Of a stretch of 64,000 bases of DNA, positions 16,803 to 25,537 are shown in pieces. A model generated the notes under the pieces. That model saw nothing but the letters and a program-made list of their open reading frames with translations. It was not told where the DNA came from and made no database searches. This stretch comes from CAZDET01 sp964504335. GTDB taxonomy: Bacteria; Bacteroidota; Bacteroidia; Chitinophagales; Saprospiraceae. The position numbers and the translations under genes are program-made. The DNA lies in NCBI GenBank assembly GCA_964504335.1, contig CAZDET010000009.1:1-64000 (forward strand), in the 5' to 3' direction. Numbering within the stretch: position 1 is the stretch's first letter; each line of letters opens with the position of its first letter.

Positions 16803-19442
16803 ATGAACCTAAATAACTTAACCATTAAAAGCCAGGAGGCGGTCCAGCGGGCCGGCCAGCTTGCGTTGGAGAAGGGCCACCAGGCCATCGAGCCGGCGCA
16901 TTTGCTCAAAGGTATCCTGGAGGTCGATACTAATGTCACTCCTTTTCTACTTGCGAAGCAGGGGGTCAACCTGGACATCGTCAAGCAGGCGGTCGATCGC
17001 ATCGTTCAGTCTTATGCTACTACCACCAACGGTGGTGCGCAGCAGTATCTGAGCAGGGAAGCTGCGGAAGTTATCCAGCGGGCTAATTCCTATTTGAAGG
17101 AATTTGGCGACGAATACGTAGCCATCGAGCATTTGCTGCTGGGTATTCTGAATGTAAAAGATCAAACGGGGCAACTGCTCAAGGATAGCGGGGTCACGGA
17201 AAAAGGCATGCGCGCCGCCCTCGAAGAACTGCGCAAAGGAAACCGCGTAACAACCAACAGCGCAGAAGGTGCTTACAACGCGCTCAACAAATACGCCATC
17301 AACCTCAACGAGCGGGCCCGCAGCGGAAAGCTCGATCCGGTTATCGGCCGCGACGAGGAAATTCGGCGGGTCCTGCACATTTTGGCCCGGCGTACGAAAA
17401 ACAACCCCGTACTGATCGGCGAACCGGGAGTAGGTAAGACAGCCATCGTCGAAGGCCTGGCTCACCGGATCGTAAACGGTGACGTGCCCGAAGATCTGCG
17501 GGAAAAAGAAATTTACGCCCTGGATATGGGGGCAATGATTGCCGGAGCCAAATACCAAGGCGAATTTGAAGAACGACTCAAAGGGGTCATTAACGAAGTC
17601 ACGCAGGCGGAGGGATCGATTTTCCTCTTCATCGATGAAATTCACACGCTCGTAGGGGCCGGTAAGACCCAGGGCGCGATGGATGCCGCAAACATCCTCA
17701 AACCGGCACTGGCGCGGGGTGAATTACGCGCCATCGGTGCCACCACACTCTCCGAATACCAGAAGTACTTCGAGTCGGATAAAGCCCTGGAGCGCCGCTT
17801 CCAGAATGTACTAGTGGACGAGCCCTCCGAGGAGGACGCCATCTCCATTCTGCGCGGATTGAAAGAGCGCTACGAAACCCACCACAAGATCAATATCAAG
17901 GATGAGGCCACCGTGGCCGCCGTGCAATTGTCGCATCGCTACATCACCGACCGGTTCCTTCCGGATAAGGCCATCGATCTGATCGACGAGGCCGCCGCTC
18001 GTCTGCGTCTGGAAATGAATTCTATGCCGGAAGAACTCGACGAAATTGAACGCCGGATTCGGCAGTTGGAAATCGAGCGCGAAGCGGTCAAGCGGGAAAA
18101 CGACGAACAGAAGATCAACCGCCTGAACGAAGAACTAGCCAATCTGGAAGAAAAGCGCAATGGATTGCGTGCCCAGTGGGAAAGTGAGCGCGAGGTGGTA
18201 CTCGGCATTCAATCGGCTAAGGAAAACATCGAACAATTGCGCTTCGAGGCGAATCAGGCGGAGCGGTCCGGCGACTACACCAAAGCCGCCGAAATCCGCT
18301 ATGGCCGAATCCCCGAGCTACAGAAGCAACTCGACGATTGGAAACTCCGCCTCATCGAGATGCAGAGCGATAGTAAGATGTTGGTCAAAGAAGAAGTGGA
18401 CGCCGAAGATATCGCCGAAATCGTGAGCCGGTGGACGGGCATCCCCGTCACGCGGATGCTGCAAAGCGAACGGGAAAAGCTGCTGAGCCTCGAAGAAGAA
18501 TTGCACAAGCGCGTCGTCGGTCAGGAGGAGGCCGTGGAGGCCGTGGCCGATGCCATCCGGCTCAGCCGGACCGGTCTGGCCAACCAAGACCGCCCGATCG
18601 GTAGCTTCCTGTTTCTCGGTACGACCGGGGTGGGTAAGACGGAATTGGCAAAAGCCCTGGCCGAATACCTCTTTGATGACGAGTCGATGCTGACCCGCAT
18701 CGATATGAGCGAATACCAGGAGCGGCACTCCGTCAGCCGATTAGTTGGTGCGCCTCCGGGATACGTCGGATACGACGAAGGCGGTCAGCTGACCGAAGCG
18801 GTCCGGCGCAAACCTTACTCCGTCATCTTGCTCGATGAAATCGAGAAGGCCCACCCCGATGTATTTAACATCCTGCTACAAGTGCTCGACGATGGCCGAC
18901 TAACGGACAATAAGGGCCGGGTGGCCAATTTTAAGAACGCGATTGTCATCATGACCTCGAACATCGGGTCGGACATCATCCGCGAAAAATTTGCGGATCT
19001 GGACATGGCCGAGGAAGACCGGGAAACGGTTATTGAAAATACCCGGAACCTGCTGTTTGATTTGCTCAAAAAGACCCTGCGGCCGGAATTTCTCAACCGC
19101 ATCGACGAAGTGCTGATGTTTCAGCCGCTTTCTCTGGAAGACATTCGCAAGATCGTCGACATTCAGTTGAACCAGGTGCGCGAAATGTTGCTCGAACAGG
19201 ACATCACCCTCGCCGTCACTCCGGAGGCCGTCGATTGGCTGACGCAGGCGGGGTACAGTCCGGAGTTTGGAGCCCGTCCATTGCGCCGGGTCATTCAGAA
19301 GAAGGTCCTGCGCCAGTTGTCGCGCCAAATGCTGGACGGCTCCATTGAAGGAGGCTCCCATTTGGTACTGGATGTCTTCGATGGGGTCGTGGTCTTCCGG
19401 CGGGCGATTCGTCCGGAGGAAGAAACCGTGGATGAGGTATAA
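16803..19442 (+). CDS. clpB: ATP-dependent chaperone ClpB
   Basis: An 879-residue Hsp100 disaggregase of normal length. The N-domain has the two Clp repeats (about 1-145). The first AAA+ domain has Walker A GEPGVGKTA and Walker B FLFIDEIHTLVGAG. A long coiled-coil M-domain (about 410-525, many Glu/Arg/Gln) separates it from the second AAA+ domain with Walker A GTTGVGKTE, the pore loop GYVGYDEGG and Walker B VILLDEIEKAH. ClpB rescues aggregated proteins together with DnaK in the cytoplasm. There is no ClpP-binding loop of the ClpA type. It is followed by a strong terminator and is transcribed alone. Confidence 0.97.
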   Translation: MNLNNLTIKSQEAVQRAGQLALEKGHQAIEPAHLLKGILEVDTNVTPFLLAKQGVNLDIVKQAVDRIVQSYATTTNGGAQQYLSREAAEVIQRANSYLKEFGDEYVAIEHLLLGILNVKDQTGQLLKDSGVTEKGMRAALEELRKGNRVTTNSAEGAYNALNKYAINLNERARSGKLDPVIGRDEEIRRVLHILARRTKNNPVLIGEPGVGKTAIVEGLAHRIVNGDVPEDLREKEIYALDMGAMIAGAKYQGEFEERLKGVINEVTQAEGSIFLFIDEIHTLVGAGKTQGAMDAANILKPALARGELRAIGATTLSEYQKYFESDKALERRFQNVLVDEPSEEDAISILRGLKERYETHHKINIKDEATVAAVQLSHRYITDRFLPDKAIDLIDEAAARLRLEMNSMPEELDEIERRIRQLEIEREAVKRENDEQKINRLNEELANLEEKRNGLRAQWESEREVVLGIQSAKENIEQLRFEANQAERSGDYTKAAEIRYGRIPELQKQLDDWKLRLIEMQSDSKMLVKEEVDAEDIAEIVSRWTGIPVTRMLQSEREKLLSLEEELHKRVVGQEEAVEAVADAIRLSRTGLANQDRPIGSFLFLGTTGVGKTELAKALAEYLFDDESMLTRIDMSEYQERHSVSRLVGAPPGYVGYDEGGQLTEAVRRKPYSVILLDEIEKAHPDVFNILLQVLDDGRLTDNKGRVANFKNAIVIMTSNIGSDIIREKFADLDMAEEDRETVIENTRNLLFDLLKKTLRPEFLNRIDEVLMFQPLSLEDIRKIVDIQLNQVREMLLEQDITLAVTPEAVDWLTQAGYSPEFGARPLRRVIQKKVLRQLSRQMLDGSIEGGSHLVLDVFDGVVVFRRAIRPEEETVDEV

Positions 19443-19450
19443 CCCCCCCG

Positions 19451-19486
19451 GAGCGCTCCTCGCCCGGACGAGGAGCGCTCTTCCTC
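19451..19486 (+). terminator. terminator after clpB
   Basis: GAGCGCTCCTCG (19451-19462) and CGAGGAGCGCTC (19469-19480) form a perfect 12-base stem with loop CCCGGA. A pyrimidine-rich TTCCTC tail follows. It lies 8 bases after the clpB stop. Confidence 0.8.
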
Positions 19487-19537
19487 TCAAGTGAGTATGG
19501 TTTTCTCCTTGCAGAAGGTTTTCAGTAGCCGAAGGTG

Positions 19538-19545
19538 TAACTTTG
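19538..19545 (+). promoter_or_regulatory. putative -7 box for the GAF kinase gene
   Basis: TAACTTTG matches the Bacteroidota -7 consensus and lies 52 bases upstream of the ATG. No good -33 box is present at the normal spacing, so the call is tentative. Confidence 0.35.
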
Positions 19546-19597
19546 CTAACACAAGAGTGTTCCCATACCCAGCACCCCGGCCTCGGAAACTACCAAT

Positions 19598-20806
19598 ATG
19601 ATCAACCAACAGCAACGGACGGATTATCGCGAACAAAAGCGTCTGGCAGCGCTGGCCAGATACAATATCCTGCATACCCTTCCGGAAAAAGAATACGACG
19701 ACATCACGCGCATCGCGGGGCAAATTTGCCAGACTCCCATCTCCTTAATTTCCTTTATCGAAGAAGACCGGCAGTGGTTCAAGTCTGTGCAGGGACTGAA
19801 TTTTCAGGGCACAGCGCGCTCAGCCTCCTTCTGTGCGCGGCTGGTGGATGATCCGAGTCAGCCGTTGATTGTTCCCGACGCCCGCCGAGACGAGCGGTTT
19901 TCTGAAAATCCACTCGTTACCGGTGCCCCTAACATCGTGTTTTATGCGGGCGTTCCGCTCATCGATCCCGATGGAAATACATTGGGTTCGCTGTGCGTCA
20001 TCGATCAAGAAAAGCGTGAATTAAATGAACAACAAGTGGAGTCTCTCCGGAGCCTGGCCAACCTGGTCATGAAGCAACTGGAGCTTCGGCTCAAGCTAAA
20101 TGAAATAGAAGACCAACAGCGCCGGATCGAGAGCTACAATGCGGAATTGCGCGACATGGCCTACGTGCTCAGTCATGATATCAAGGGGCCGCTGCTTAAT
20201 GCGCAAGAGCTGTTTAAGGCATTTATCGAAGATTTTCGCGAATGCCTTAGCCCCGATAAGCTGGAATACCTCGACTTGATTGAGCAAAACCTGCAGAGTT
20301 TGCGCAATCTCGTATTCAGCCTACTCGAATACCATACGACCACCAATAAAATAGAGCTGGAGCAGCAGGCCGTTTCGCTGGAAAAAATTCTGGAAGATCT
20401 CATCGTGCGGCTCCGACCCGATCCGAGGGTGTTCATCATTTATCCGGGGGACTTACCCACGGTTCGTACCATTCCCATTGCGCTGGAACAGATTCTGTAC
20501 AACCTGGTCAGCAATGCCATCAAGTACAACGACAAAGACCAGGCAACGGTCCGCATCGACTACGAGCGTACGCGGCGGGGACACGTTCTGAAGGTATCGG
20601 ATAATGGGATTGGCATTCAGGAAAACGCGCAAGCCCACATCTTCAATATGTTTACTACCCTGCAAGTCAAAGACCGCTTTCAGAAAATCGGTACGGGAAT
20701 TGGGCTCGCCATCGTCCGCAATTTATGCCAGAAGCTGGGAGCTACGGTTGCGGTGGAATCCACGGTGGGAGTCGGCTCGACGTTTACGATTGAGATGCCC
20801 GCCTGA
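19598..20806 (+). CDS. GAF-domain sensor histidine kinase
   Basis: A 402-residue cytoplasmic kinase without membrane segments. A GAF domain covers about residues 15-165 (NILHTLPEKEYDDITRIAG, ending GSLCVIDQEKRELNEQQ). A coiled linker leads to the dimerisation domain with the phospho-acceptor in YVLSHDIKGPLLNAQ. The ATPase part shows the N box LYNLVSNAIKYND, G1 VSDNGIGI and G2 GTGIGLAIV. No response regulator is adjacent, so its partner is elsewhere. It converges with the alkaline phosphatase gene, with 5 bases between the two stops. Confidence 0.92.
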   Translation: MINQQQRTDYREQKRLAALARYNILHTLPEKEYDDITRIAGQICQTPISLISFIEEDRQWFKSVQGLNFQGTARSASFCARLVDDPSQPLIVPDARRDERFSENPLVTGAPNIVFYAGVPLIDPDGNTLGSLCVIDQEKRELNEQQVESLRSLANLVMKQLELRLKLNEIEDQQRRIESYNAELRDMAYVLSHDIKGPLLNAQELFKAFIEDFRECLSPDKLEYLDLIEQNLQSLRNLVFSLLEYHTTTNKIELEQQAVSLEKILEDLIVRLRPDPRVFIIYPGDLPTVRTIPIALEQILYNLVSNAIKYNDKDQATVRIDYERTRRGHVLKVSDNGIGIQENAQAHIFNMFTTLQVKDRFQKIGTGIGLAIVRNLCQKLGATVAVESTVGVGSTFTIEMPA

Positions 20807-20811
20807 CTTAC

Positions 20812-21840
20812 CTACCATTTTGTTACCGTCCGAATGCGGTGAAATAAGTCGGTGTTGTTGTAGATGCCTCCAAATTGCTCGGCACCGGGGCCGTAGGCGA
20901 AGAGGGGTACCATTGTGGCGGAGTGATCTCCGGAAGAGAAGAGCAGTTGGATGGGGCGTTCGTTCGTTTCGGAGGTAAATAGTGCGGCACCGCCCGTTTC
21001 GTGGTCGGCGGTTACCAAAACCAGGGTTTGCTTATCGGTATCGGCGAAGTCGAGAACCCGGCCGATCGTCCGGTCGAAATCGGCCATCTCGTCAAAGATG
21101 TAATCGGGGTCATTTTCGTGGCCACCCCAGTCGATTTGGGAGCCTTCGATCATCAGGAAAAAACCGCTGCGGTGACCAGCCAGAAATTCGATAGCCGTTT
21201 CGCTGGCTCGGGGCAGAAAGTCACCGCGGCCCTCGGACATTCGGGGCATGCCTTCATCTGCCAACAAAAAGCCGTGTTTGTGCTTACTATTGATCCGGCT
21301 GCCGCTCGGCAGGTCGTCGGTTCGTATCTTGAATCCGCGGTCTTCGAGTGTGCGAAGAAAATCGGCCCGATCAGCTCGTTGATTGAAAAACCGCTTGCCG
21401 CCCGCTGCGAAGAAATCGACCTGCGATTCCGGAAGCTGAACGGCAATTTCCTCCTCGGCACTGCGCGTGCTGGCGTGTGCGTAAAAGCAGGCGGGCGTAG
21501 CGTGGGTGATAGAGGAGGTGGCCAGGACGCCGGTTTTGATATCGCGGCCACCGATGATTTCGGGCAGGTTAGGAATGGCCTGCACCTGCAGATTGACTCC
21601 GATACCGCCGTTGAAGGTGCGCTCCCCACAGGCGTAGGCCGTAGCGCTCGCGGCCGAGTCGGTAATGCCGTGCGTAGCCGAGGAAGTATTGATTAGTCCG
21701 ATGTGGTGAAAACGGGCAAAATGGCTGGTTTCTTCTTGTTGGTAGAAGCGCGTAGACACTTGCGCCAGCCCCATGCCGTCGCCGATCATCAGGATCACAT
21801 TGCGCGGGCGAGGGGCTTTAGCGCGACCGAAAAGAAACAT
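20812..21840 (-). CDS. alkaline phosphatase superfamily protein
   Basis: A 342-residue PhoA-like enzyme. NVILMIGDGMG near residue 14 holds the first metal aspartate, and THGITDSAASATAYACG has the catalytic serine (Ser62). TADHETGG near 265 holds the distal metal ligands. It hydrolyses phosphate monoesters using zinc and magnesium. The protein is shorter than E. coli PhoA and, unusually for this family, has no visible signal peptide or lipobox: the catalytic domain starts within 15 residues of the start codon. A mis-called start or a cytoplasmic form are both possible; no upstream in-frame start was seen. Confidence 0.88.
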   Translation of the reverse strand: MFLFGRAKAPRPRNVILMIGDGMGLAQVSTRFYQQEETSHFARFHHIGLINTSSATHGITDSAASATAYACGERTFNGGIGVNLQVQAIPNLPEIIGGRDIKTGVLATSSITHATPACFYAHASTRSAEEEIAVQLPESQVDFFAAGGKRFFNQRADRADFLRTLEDRGFKIRTDDLPSGSRINSKHKHGFLLADEGMPRMSEGRGDFLPRASETAIEFLAGHRSGFFLMIEGSQIDWGGHENDPDYIFDEMADFDRTIGRVLDFADTDKQTLVLVTADHETGGAALFTSETNERPIQLLFSSGDHSATMVPLFAYGPGAEQFGGIYNNTDLFHRIRTVTKW

Positions 21841-21951
21841 AGGCAGGTTGGATTTTCAAAAACGTAGGAAGCATGCACTCAGATAAGCAGAATTCGATTA
21901 AAATAGTTTTATCGCCCGCGTTAAGTTTTCATCAATCTCAACCCCCTCTTT

Positions 21952-22638
21952 ATGAACACATTCGCCCAGCGCGTCCTGGAATACCATTTTGAACTTACCC
22001 CCGACTGGACCCTCCCCGAGGGCATCGACCTGATTTACCCCTACACCGACCCGGAGACCCGGCGTGCTATGACGGTTTTTTACCATCGATTCTACGGGGA
22101 TAATGAGCAGCGCCTGCTTGCCTTCGGCATCAATCCGGGACGATTCGGAGCCGGCGTAACCGGCATTCCGTTCACCAGCCCCAACCACCTGGAAGCCGAT
22201 TGCGCGATCGACCACCAATTTTCACCGAGCCGCGAGGTAAGCAGTGCCTTCATCTACGAAGTAGTACAAGCATACGGAGGGCCCGCAGCATTTTACCAGG
22301 AGGTGTACATCAGTTCGCTGTGTCCGTTGGGGTTTCTACGCAACGGAAAAAACTACAACTATTACGATAGCAAGGCATTGTTCGAGGCCGTTCGGGATCG
22401 GATGATCCAACACATTTGGACCCAGATTGAATTGGGATGTAGCCGCCGGGTGGCCTTGTGTCTGGGAGAAGGGCAGAACTACCGCTTTTTTCAAAAGCTC
22501 AACGAAGCCCACCATTTTTTCGAAGAGATATTGCCGCTGGCCCATCCGCGCTATATCATGCAGTACAAGCGCAAATCGATGGAATCGTACAAAACGCGCT
22601 ACCTACAGGCCATCGAGCAAGCGCGGACAATCGGGTAA
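21952..22638 (+). CDS. SMUG2-like uracil-DNA glycosylase family protein
   Basis: A 228-residue protein of the UDG superfamily group formerly called DUF4918 (SMUG2). Motif I is FGINPGRFGAGVTGIPFTS (near residue 60), matching the GxNPG loop of SMUG enzymes. A late LAHPRYIMQYKRK segment matches the catalytic loop II region (HPS/HPR-type). Members excise uracil or oxidised pyrimidines from DNA to start base-excision repair. The assignment is by motif; activity is not shown. The gene sits 40 bases upstream of the LysE-type exporter. Confidence 0.8.
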   Translation: MNTFAQRVLEYHFELTPDWTLPEGIDLIYPYTDPETRRAMTVFYHRFYGDNEQRLLAFGINPGRFGAGVTGIPFTSPNHLEADCAIDHQFSPSREVSSAFIYEVVQAYGGPAAFYQEVYISSLCPLGFLRNGKNYNYYDSKALFEAVRDRMIQHIWTQIELGCSRRVALCLGEGQNYRFFQKLNEAHHFFEEILPLAHPRYIMQYKRKSMESYKTRYLQAIEQARTIG

Positions 22639-22677
22639 GAATTAGGGTTTTATGGCAGAGCTTCCTATTTTGGCCCC

Positions 22678-23295
22678 ATGGCTTTGATCGTTCATTTCAG
22701 CCTGGGCTTTTTTCTTTCCTTCATCGGGTCGACCCTTCCGGGCATGCTCAATATGACTGCGGTGCAAATCAGCCTGGAGCGGGGCTTTCAAGCTGGCCGA
22801 CAGTATGCGATTGGCGCTGCCACCGCCTTCTTTCTCCACGCGTCCATTGCCTCGGTATTCGCCAGCTACCTGGCCGCCCATCCGAGCGTCTTCACGATGC
22901 TGCGGCAGTTTGCCGTATTTGTTTTTGTGGCGTTGGCACTCGCATTTTTGTGGCAGGCACTGCAACCCAAGGAAATCCGCGCCAGTCGAAAACGGGGCGC
23001 GCCCTACACAATCGGATTGTTCCTTTCTTGTCTGAACGTGCTCATTATCCCGTACTTCTTCGGAGTTACTTCCTACCTCGGGGGCCTGGGCTACGTGCAG
23101 TTAAGTGGTCTGAATACCGGAGCCTTTGTGCTGGGGACGATGATCGGCGCTTTTGTCCTGTTTTACGCCTACGCGCGGTTTGCCGAGCGCATCGTGGGGC
23201 GGGCGCAGTTTATCACCCGCAACTTGCATTACTTCCTCGCCGGGCTGTTTACGCTGCTGGCCATTATTCAGATCATTCAATTGACCACAAACTGA
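22678..23295 (+). CDS. LysE/RhtB family exporter
   Basis: A 205-residue, highly hydrophobic protein with about six membrane segments. The N-terminal half has the family look (FLSFIGSTLPGMLNMTAVQISLERG, with the conserved PG after the first helix), as in LysE/RhtB amino-acid efflux proteins. The substrate is unknown. A TATTTTGG sequence 10-15 bases before the ATG could be a very close promoter, but the gene may also be co-transcribed with the glycosylase gene upstream. Confidence 0.8.
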   Translation: MALIVHFSLGFFLSFIGSTLPGMLNMTAVQISLERGFQAGRQYAIGAATAFFLHASIASVFASYLAAHPSVFTMLRQFAVFVFVALALAFLWQALQPKEIRASRKRGAPYTIGLFLSCLNVLIIPYFFGVTSYLGGLGYVQLSGLNTGAFVLGTMIGAFVLFYAYARFAERIVGRAQFITRNLHYFLAGLFTLLAIIQIIQLTTN

Positions 23296-23416
23296 GTGCG
23301 TGCTCAATAAGTGCGTGTTTTCTCCCGTTAAGGATGCATATTCGGCCATTTTATGCTTTTCTATCCGCCGAAGATTCTGACTACTCCAACCATTTGTAAT
23401 AGAACCTCTGTCTACT

Positions 23417-24508
23417 ATGCCGCAACGAGTATTCGTGCTGGTCTTCCTGGTTTTGGGAGTAATCATCCAACTCGGAGCCACCGAAACCCGGCACATCCAC
23501 GTGCTGAAAATCTTCGACGACAATAACCCCAACTACACCATCCGCGAAGGGTGCCGAAGTATTAATTTCGGGATCGACCAGGAAATCGAACTAATTCGGC
23601 ACCACCTGGGTGTGTTGAATGTGTGGGAGTACAATATCCGGGGCTCCCGGTTTGACCGAGATCGGATCGACGAAGTGCTAGACTACGAACTGGAATACCA
23701 GGAGCGAGATATCGTCATACTGGTGTACGTCGGCCATGGTTTTCGCCGGCCTGGTTCTCAAGACCCCCTTCCGCAGTTGTATTTTAATGGATACTCCGAT
23801 GCACTTGCGCTCAGCGATATCCAGCAGCGCATCCTCGAGCGCAGCCCGAGTTTGCTGATCAGTGTGGTGGTTGCGTGCAACGTTACGCAGCAGGACAATA
23901 CCCAGCCACCGCCCTATCTGGGAGACAATGAGGCCCCTCCCATTGTGAGTATGAAGGGGGTGATGCGGTCGGTCCGGCCCTATTACGAGCTCTTTGCGGA
24001 GCAGGACGGGCTCACCAAGGTGATTGACCTGATCAGTGCCGATAAAGAATATTATTCCTTCTTAAGCCGCGACGGCGGGATATTCTTCAATGAAGTCCTG
24101 TATTCGTTTCGGGAAGTATTCACCAATCAGTTACTCGCGGATTGGAATACCGTTTGCGATTATGTCATGAATCGCACCACCGGCCGCAGCGCGGAGCGCG
24201 GGCTGCGGCAACGGCCCTTTTGCCGGTATTATCTACAGATGAACCCCATTCGGGTAATGGTATCCGACCACCAGACGCATCGGCCCTCCTACTGCCGCCA
24301 GAGCCTGCAAGGGCTGCGCAAGCAGCAACGGCAGGAGTTGCGCGACCTGCGCCGGAGGCACCGGGCGCAAATGCGGGCCCTGCGCCAACAGGGAGTGGAC
24401 CGAACCCAACGACGTCTTTTAGGCCGGGAACAGCGCGTTGAAGTCGAAACTCGTAAATTGCAGCACGAACAAATTTACGCCCGGCAGTGGCAACAATGCC
24501 GTAATTAA
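23417..24508 (+). CDS. exported caspase-like (peptidase C14-type) protein
   Basis: A 363-residue protein with a signal peptide (VLVFLVLGVIIQLGA). The following domain has the caspase-like dyad: His107 in ILVYVGHGFR and Cys154 in ISVVVACN, at the expected spacing at the ends of two strands. Caspase/metacaspase domains cleave proteins; this one would work in the periplasm or outside the cell. The C-terminus (about 290-363) is extremely Arg/Gln-rich (LRKQQRQELRDLRRRHRAQM) and predicted helical, an unusual tail that could bind nucleic acid or membranes. It is the first gene of a probable three-gene operon with two small exported unknowns. Confidence 0.8.
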   Translation: MPQRVFVLVFLVLGVIIQLGATETRHIHVLKIFDDNNPNYTIREGCRSINFGIDQEIELIRHHLGVLNVWEYNIRGSRFDRDRIDEVLDYELEYQERDIVILVYVGHGFRRPGSQDPLPQLYFNGYSDALALSDIQQRILERSPSLLISVVVACNVTQQDNTQPPPYLGDNEAPPIVSMKGVMRSVRPYYELFAEQDGLTKVIDLISADKEYYSFLSRDGGIFFNEVLYSFREVFTNQLLADWNTVCDYVMNRTTGRSAERGLRQRPFCRYYLQMNPIRVMVSDHQTHRPSYCRQSLQGLRKQQRQELRDLRRRHRAQMRALRQQGVDRTQRRLLGREQRVEVETRKLQHEQIYARQWQQCRN

Positions 24509-24560
24509 GTATATGCCCAAAAAGCTACCAACCTGCCGGCCACCACAGAATGCAGCAAAC

Positions 24561-25010
24561 ATGAATCGGAAAACACATAGACCGTTAGTACTCATTCCAA
24601 TCGCCATCCTCGGATGCCTGTTGCTCACTTCCCTGGCGCTCGATGCCCAACCGGAGGTGTTGTCGCTGAATCAAATCAACAATTTGCCCCCCGATGAGCC
24701 CACACCGGAGTTTAACAGCCAGTTTGGCCCGACCCGGACATCCCAGGAAGTCTGGTTGTCCATCAGTGTGTTGCTCTTTGGCCTTGCCGTAGTGATTGGG
24801 CAGATTTACCTGCTGCAGCGCCGGGGCGAGCCCGTCAGCGAATCGATGAAATACCTGAGTGTAACCCTGGTTATCGTCGGTGCGCTCTTCCTGGTAACGG
24901 CCGGCTACGGCAACGATCAAATTGCCCCGATTATCGGATTGCTCGGTACCGTAGCGGGGTATTTACTCGGCCGGCAACGCAGCGAATCCCCTGCTACCAC
25001 TCCCCGCTAG
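24561..25010 (+). CDS. small membrane protein in the caspase-like operon
   Basis: From the ATG at 24561 a 149-residue protein: N-terminal hydrophobic segment (LVLIPIAILGCLLLTSLALDAQ, signal peptide or anchor), a Pro/Asn-rich stretch, then three membrane segments (VWLSISVLLFGLAVVIGQIYLL, YLSVTLVIVGALFLVTAGY, IAPIIGLLGTVAGYLLG). An in-frame ATG at 24513 and a TTG at 24438 exist but place polar residues before the signal. No family is recognised. It is 52 bases from the caspase-like gene and 17 bases from the next. Confidence 0.65.
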   Translation: MNRKTHRPLVLIPIAILGCLLLTSLALDAQPEVLSLNQINNLPPDEPTPEFNSQFGPTRTSQEVWLSISVLLFGLAVVIGQIYLLQRRGEPVSESMKYLSVTLVIVGALFLVTAGYGNDQIAPIIGLLGTVAGYLLGRQRSESPATTPR

Positions 25011-25027
25011 TTATCGATTATCGAACT

Positions 25028-25447
25028 ATGCCCTTAAAAACCCTTCTCGCGCTGCTGATTTTCTGGATCGCCGCTCTTCCCGGGTGGGCCCAGCCGGAAC
25101 GCCTGGCTTACTTCCCGGACGATCAGGAGTACATTGCCATCCTCGATCCGGGGGATGAAATCCTGGCCCGCAACCTGCTACTGACCAACCGGCAGGCCAA
25201 AACCACCGTCTCCTTTGCCCTGAGTTTTGACAAGGAACAGTGGAATTTTTTCGGGCTCGGGCCTCGTTATTCCAGCTTGTTCGATCTGAAGGGCTCCCTC
25301 GGATGCTATATCAAGGTGCGCACCCGTCGCCGCGAGCAGACGCAGGCAGAAGAGAAGATTTATTTTCTGGGGCGGGGGCGTTGTTTTAGTTTGTTCTGGA
25401 ATCGGGAAGAAGGCTGCTGGGACGTAGAGGAGAATCCATGCCGATAG
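25028..25447 (+). CDS. small secreted protein of unknown function
   Basis: A 139-residue protein with a signal peptide (LLALLIFWIAALPGWAQ). The mature part is mostly beta-strand-like with four cysteines, two in GSLGCYIKV and RGRCFSLFW and two near the end (EEGCWDVEENPCR), which could form disulfides in the periplasm. I do not recognise a family. Its position directly behind the caspase-like and membrane protein genes suggests a shared role. Confidence 0.65.
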   Translation: MPLKTLLALLIFWIAALPGWAQPERLAYFPDDQEYIAILDPGDEILARNLLLTNRQAKTTVSFALSFDKEQWNFFGLGPRYSSLFDLKGSLGCYIKVRTRRREQTQAEEKIYFLGRGRCFSLFWNREEGCWDVEENPCR

Positions 25448-25537
25448 TTGTAAAAGTGGGCTAGATAATGCTGCCCGCGCTCAACCTGGTATCGGTACTC
25501 CTGTTCTACCTCAGATAATGTCTAGATTCGGACCAAC

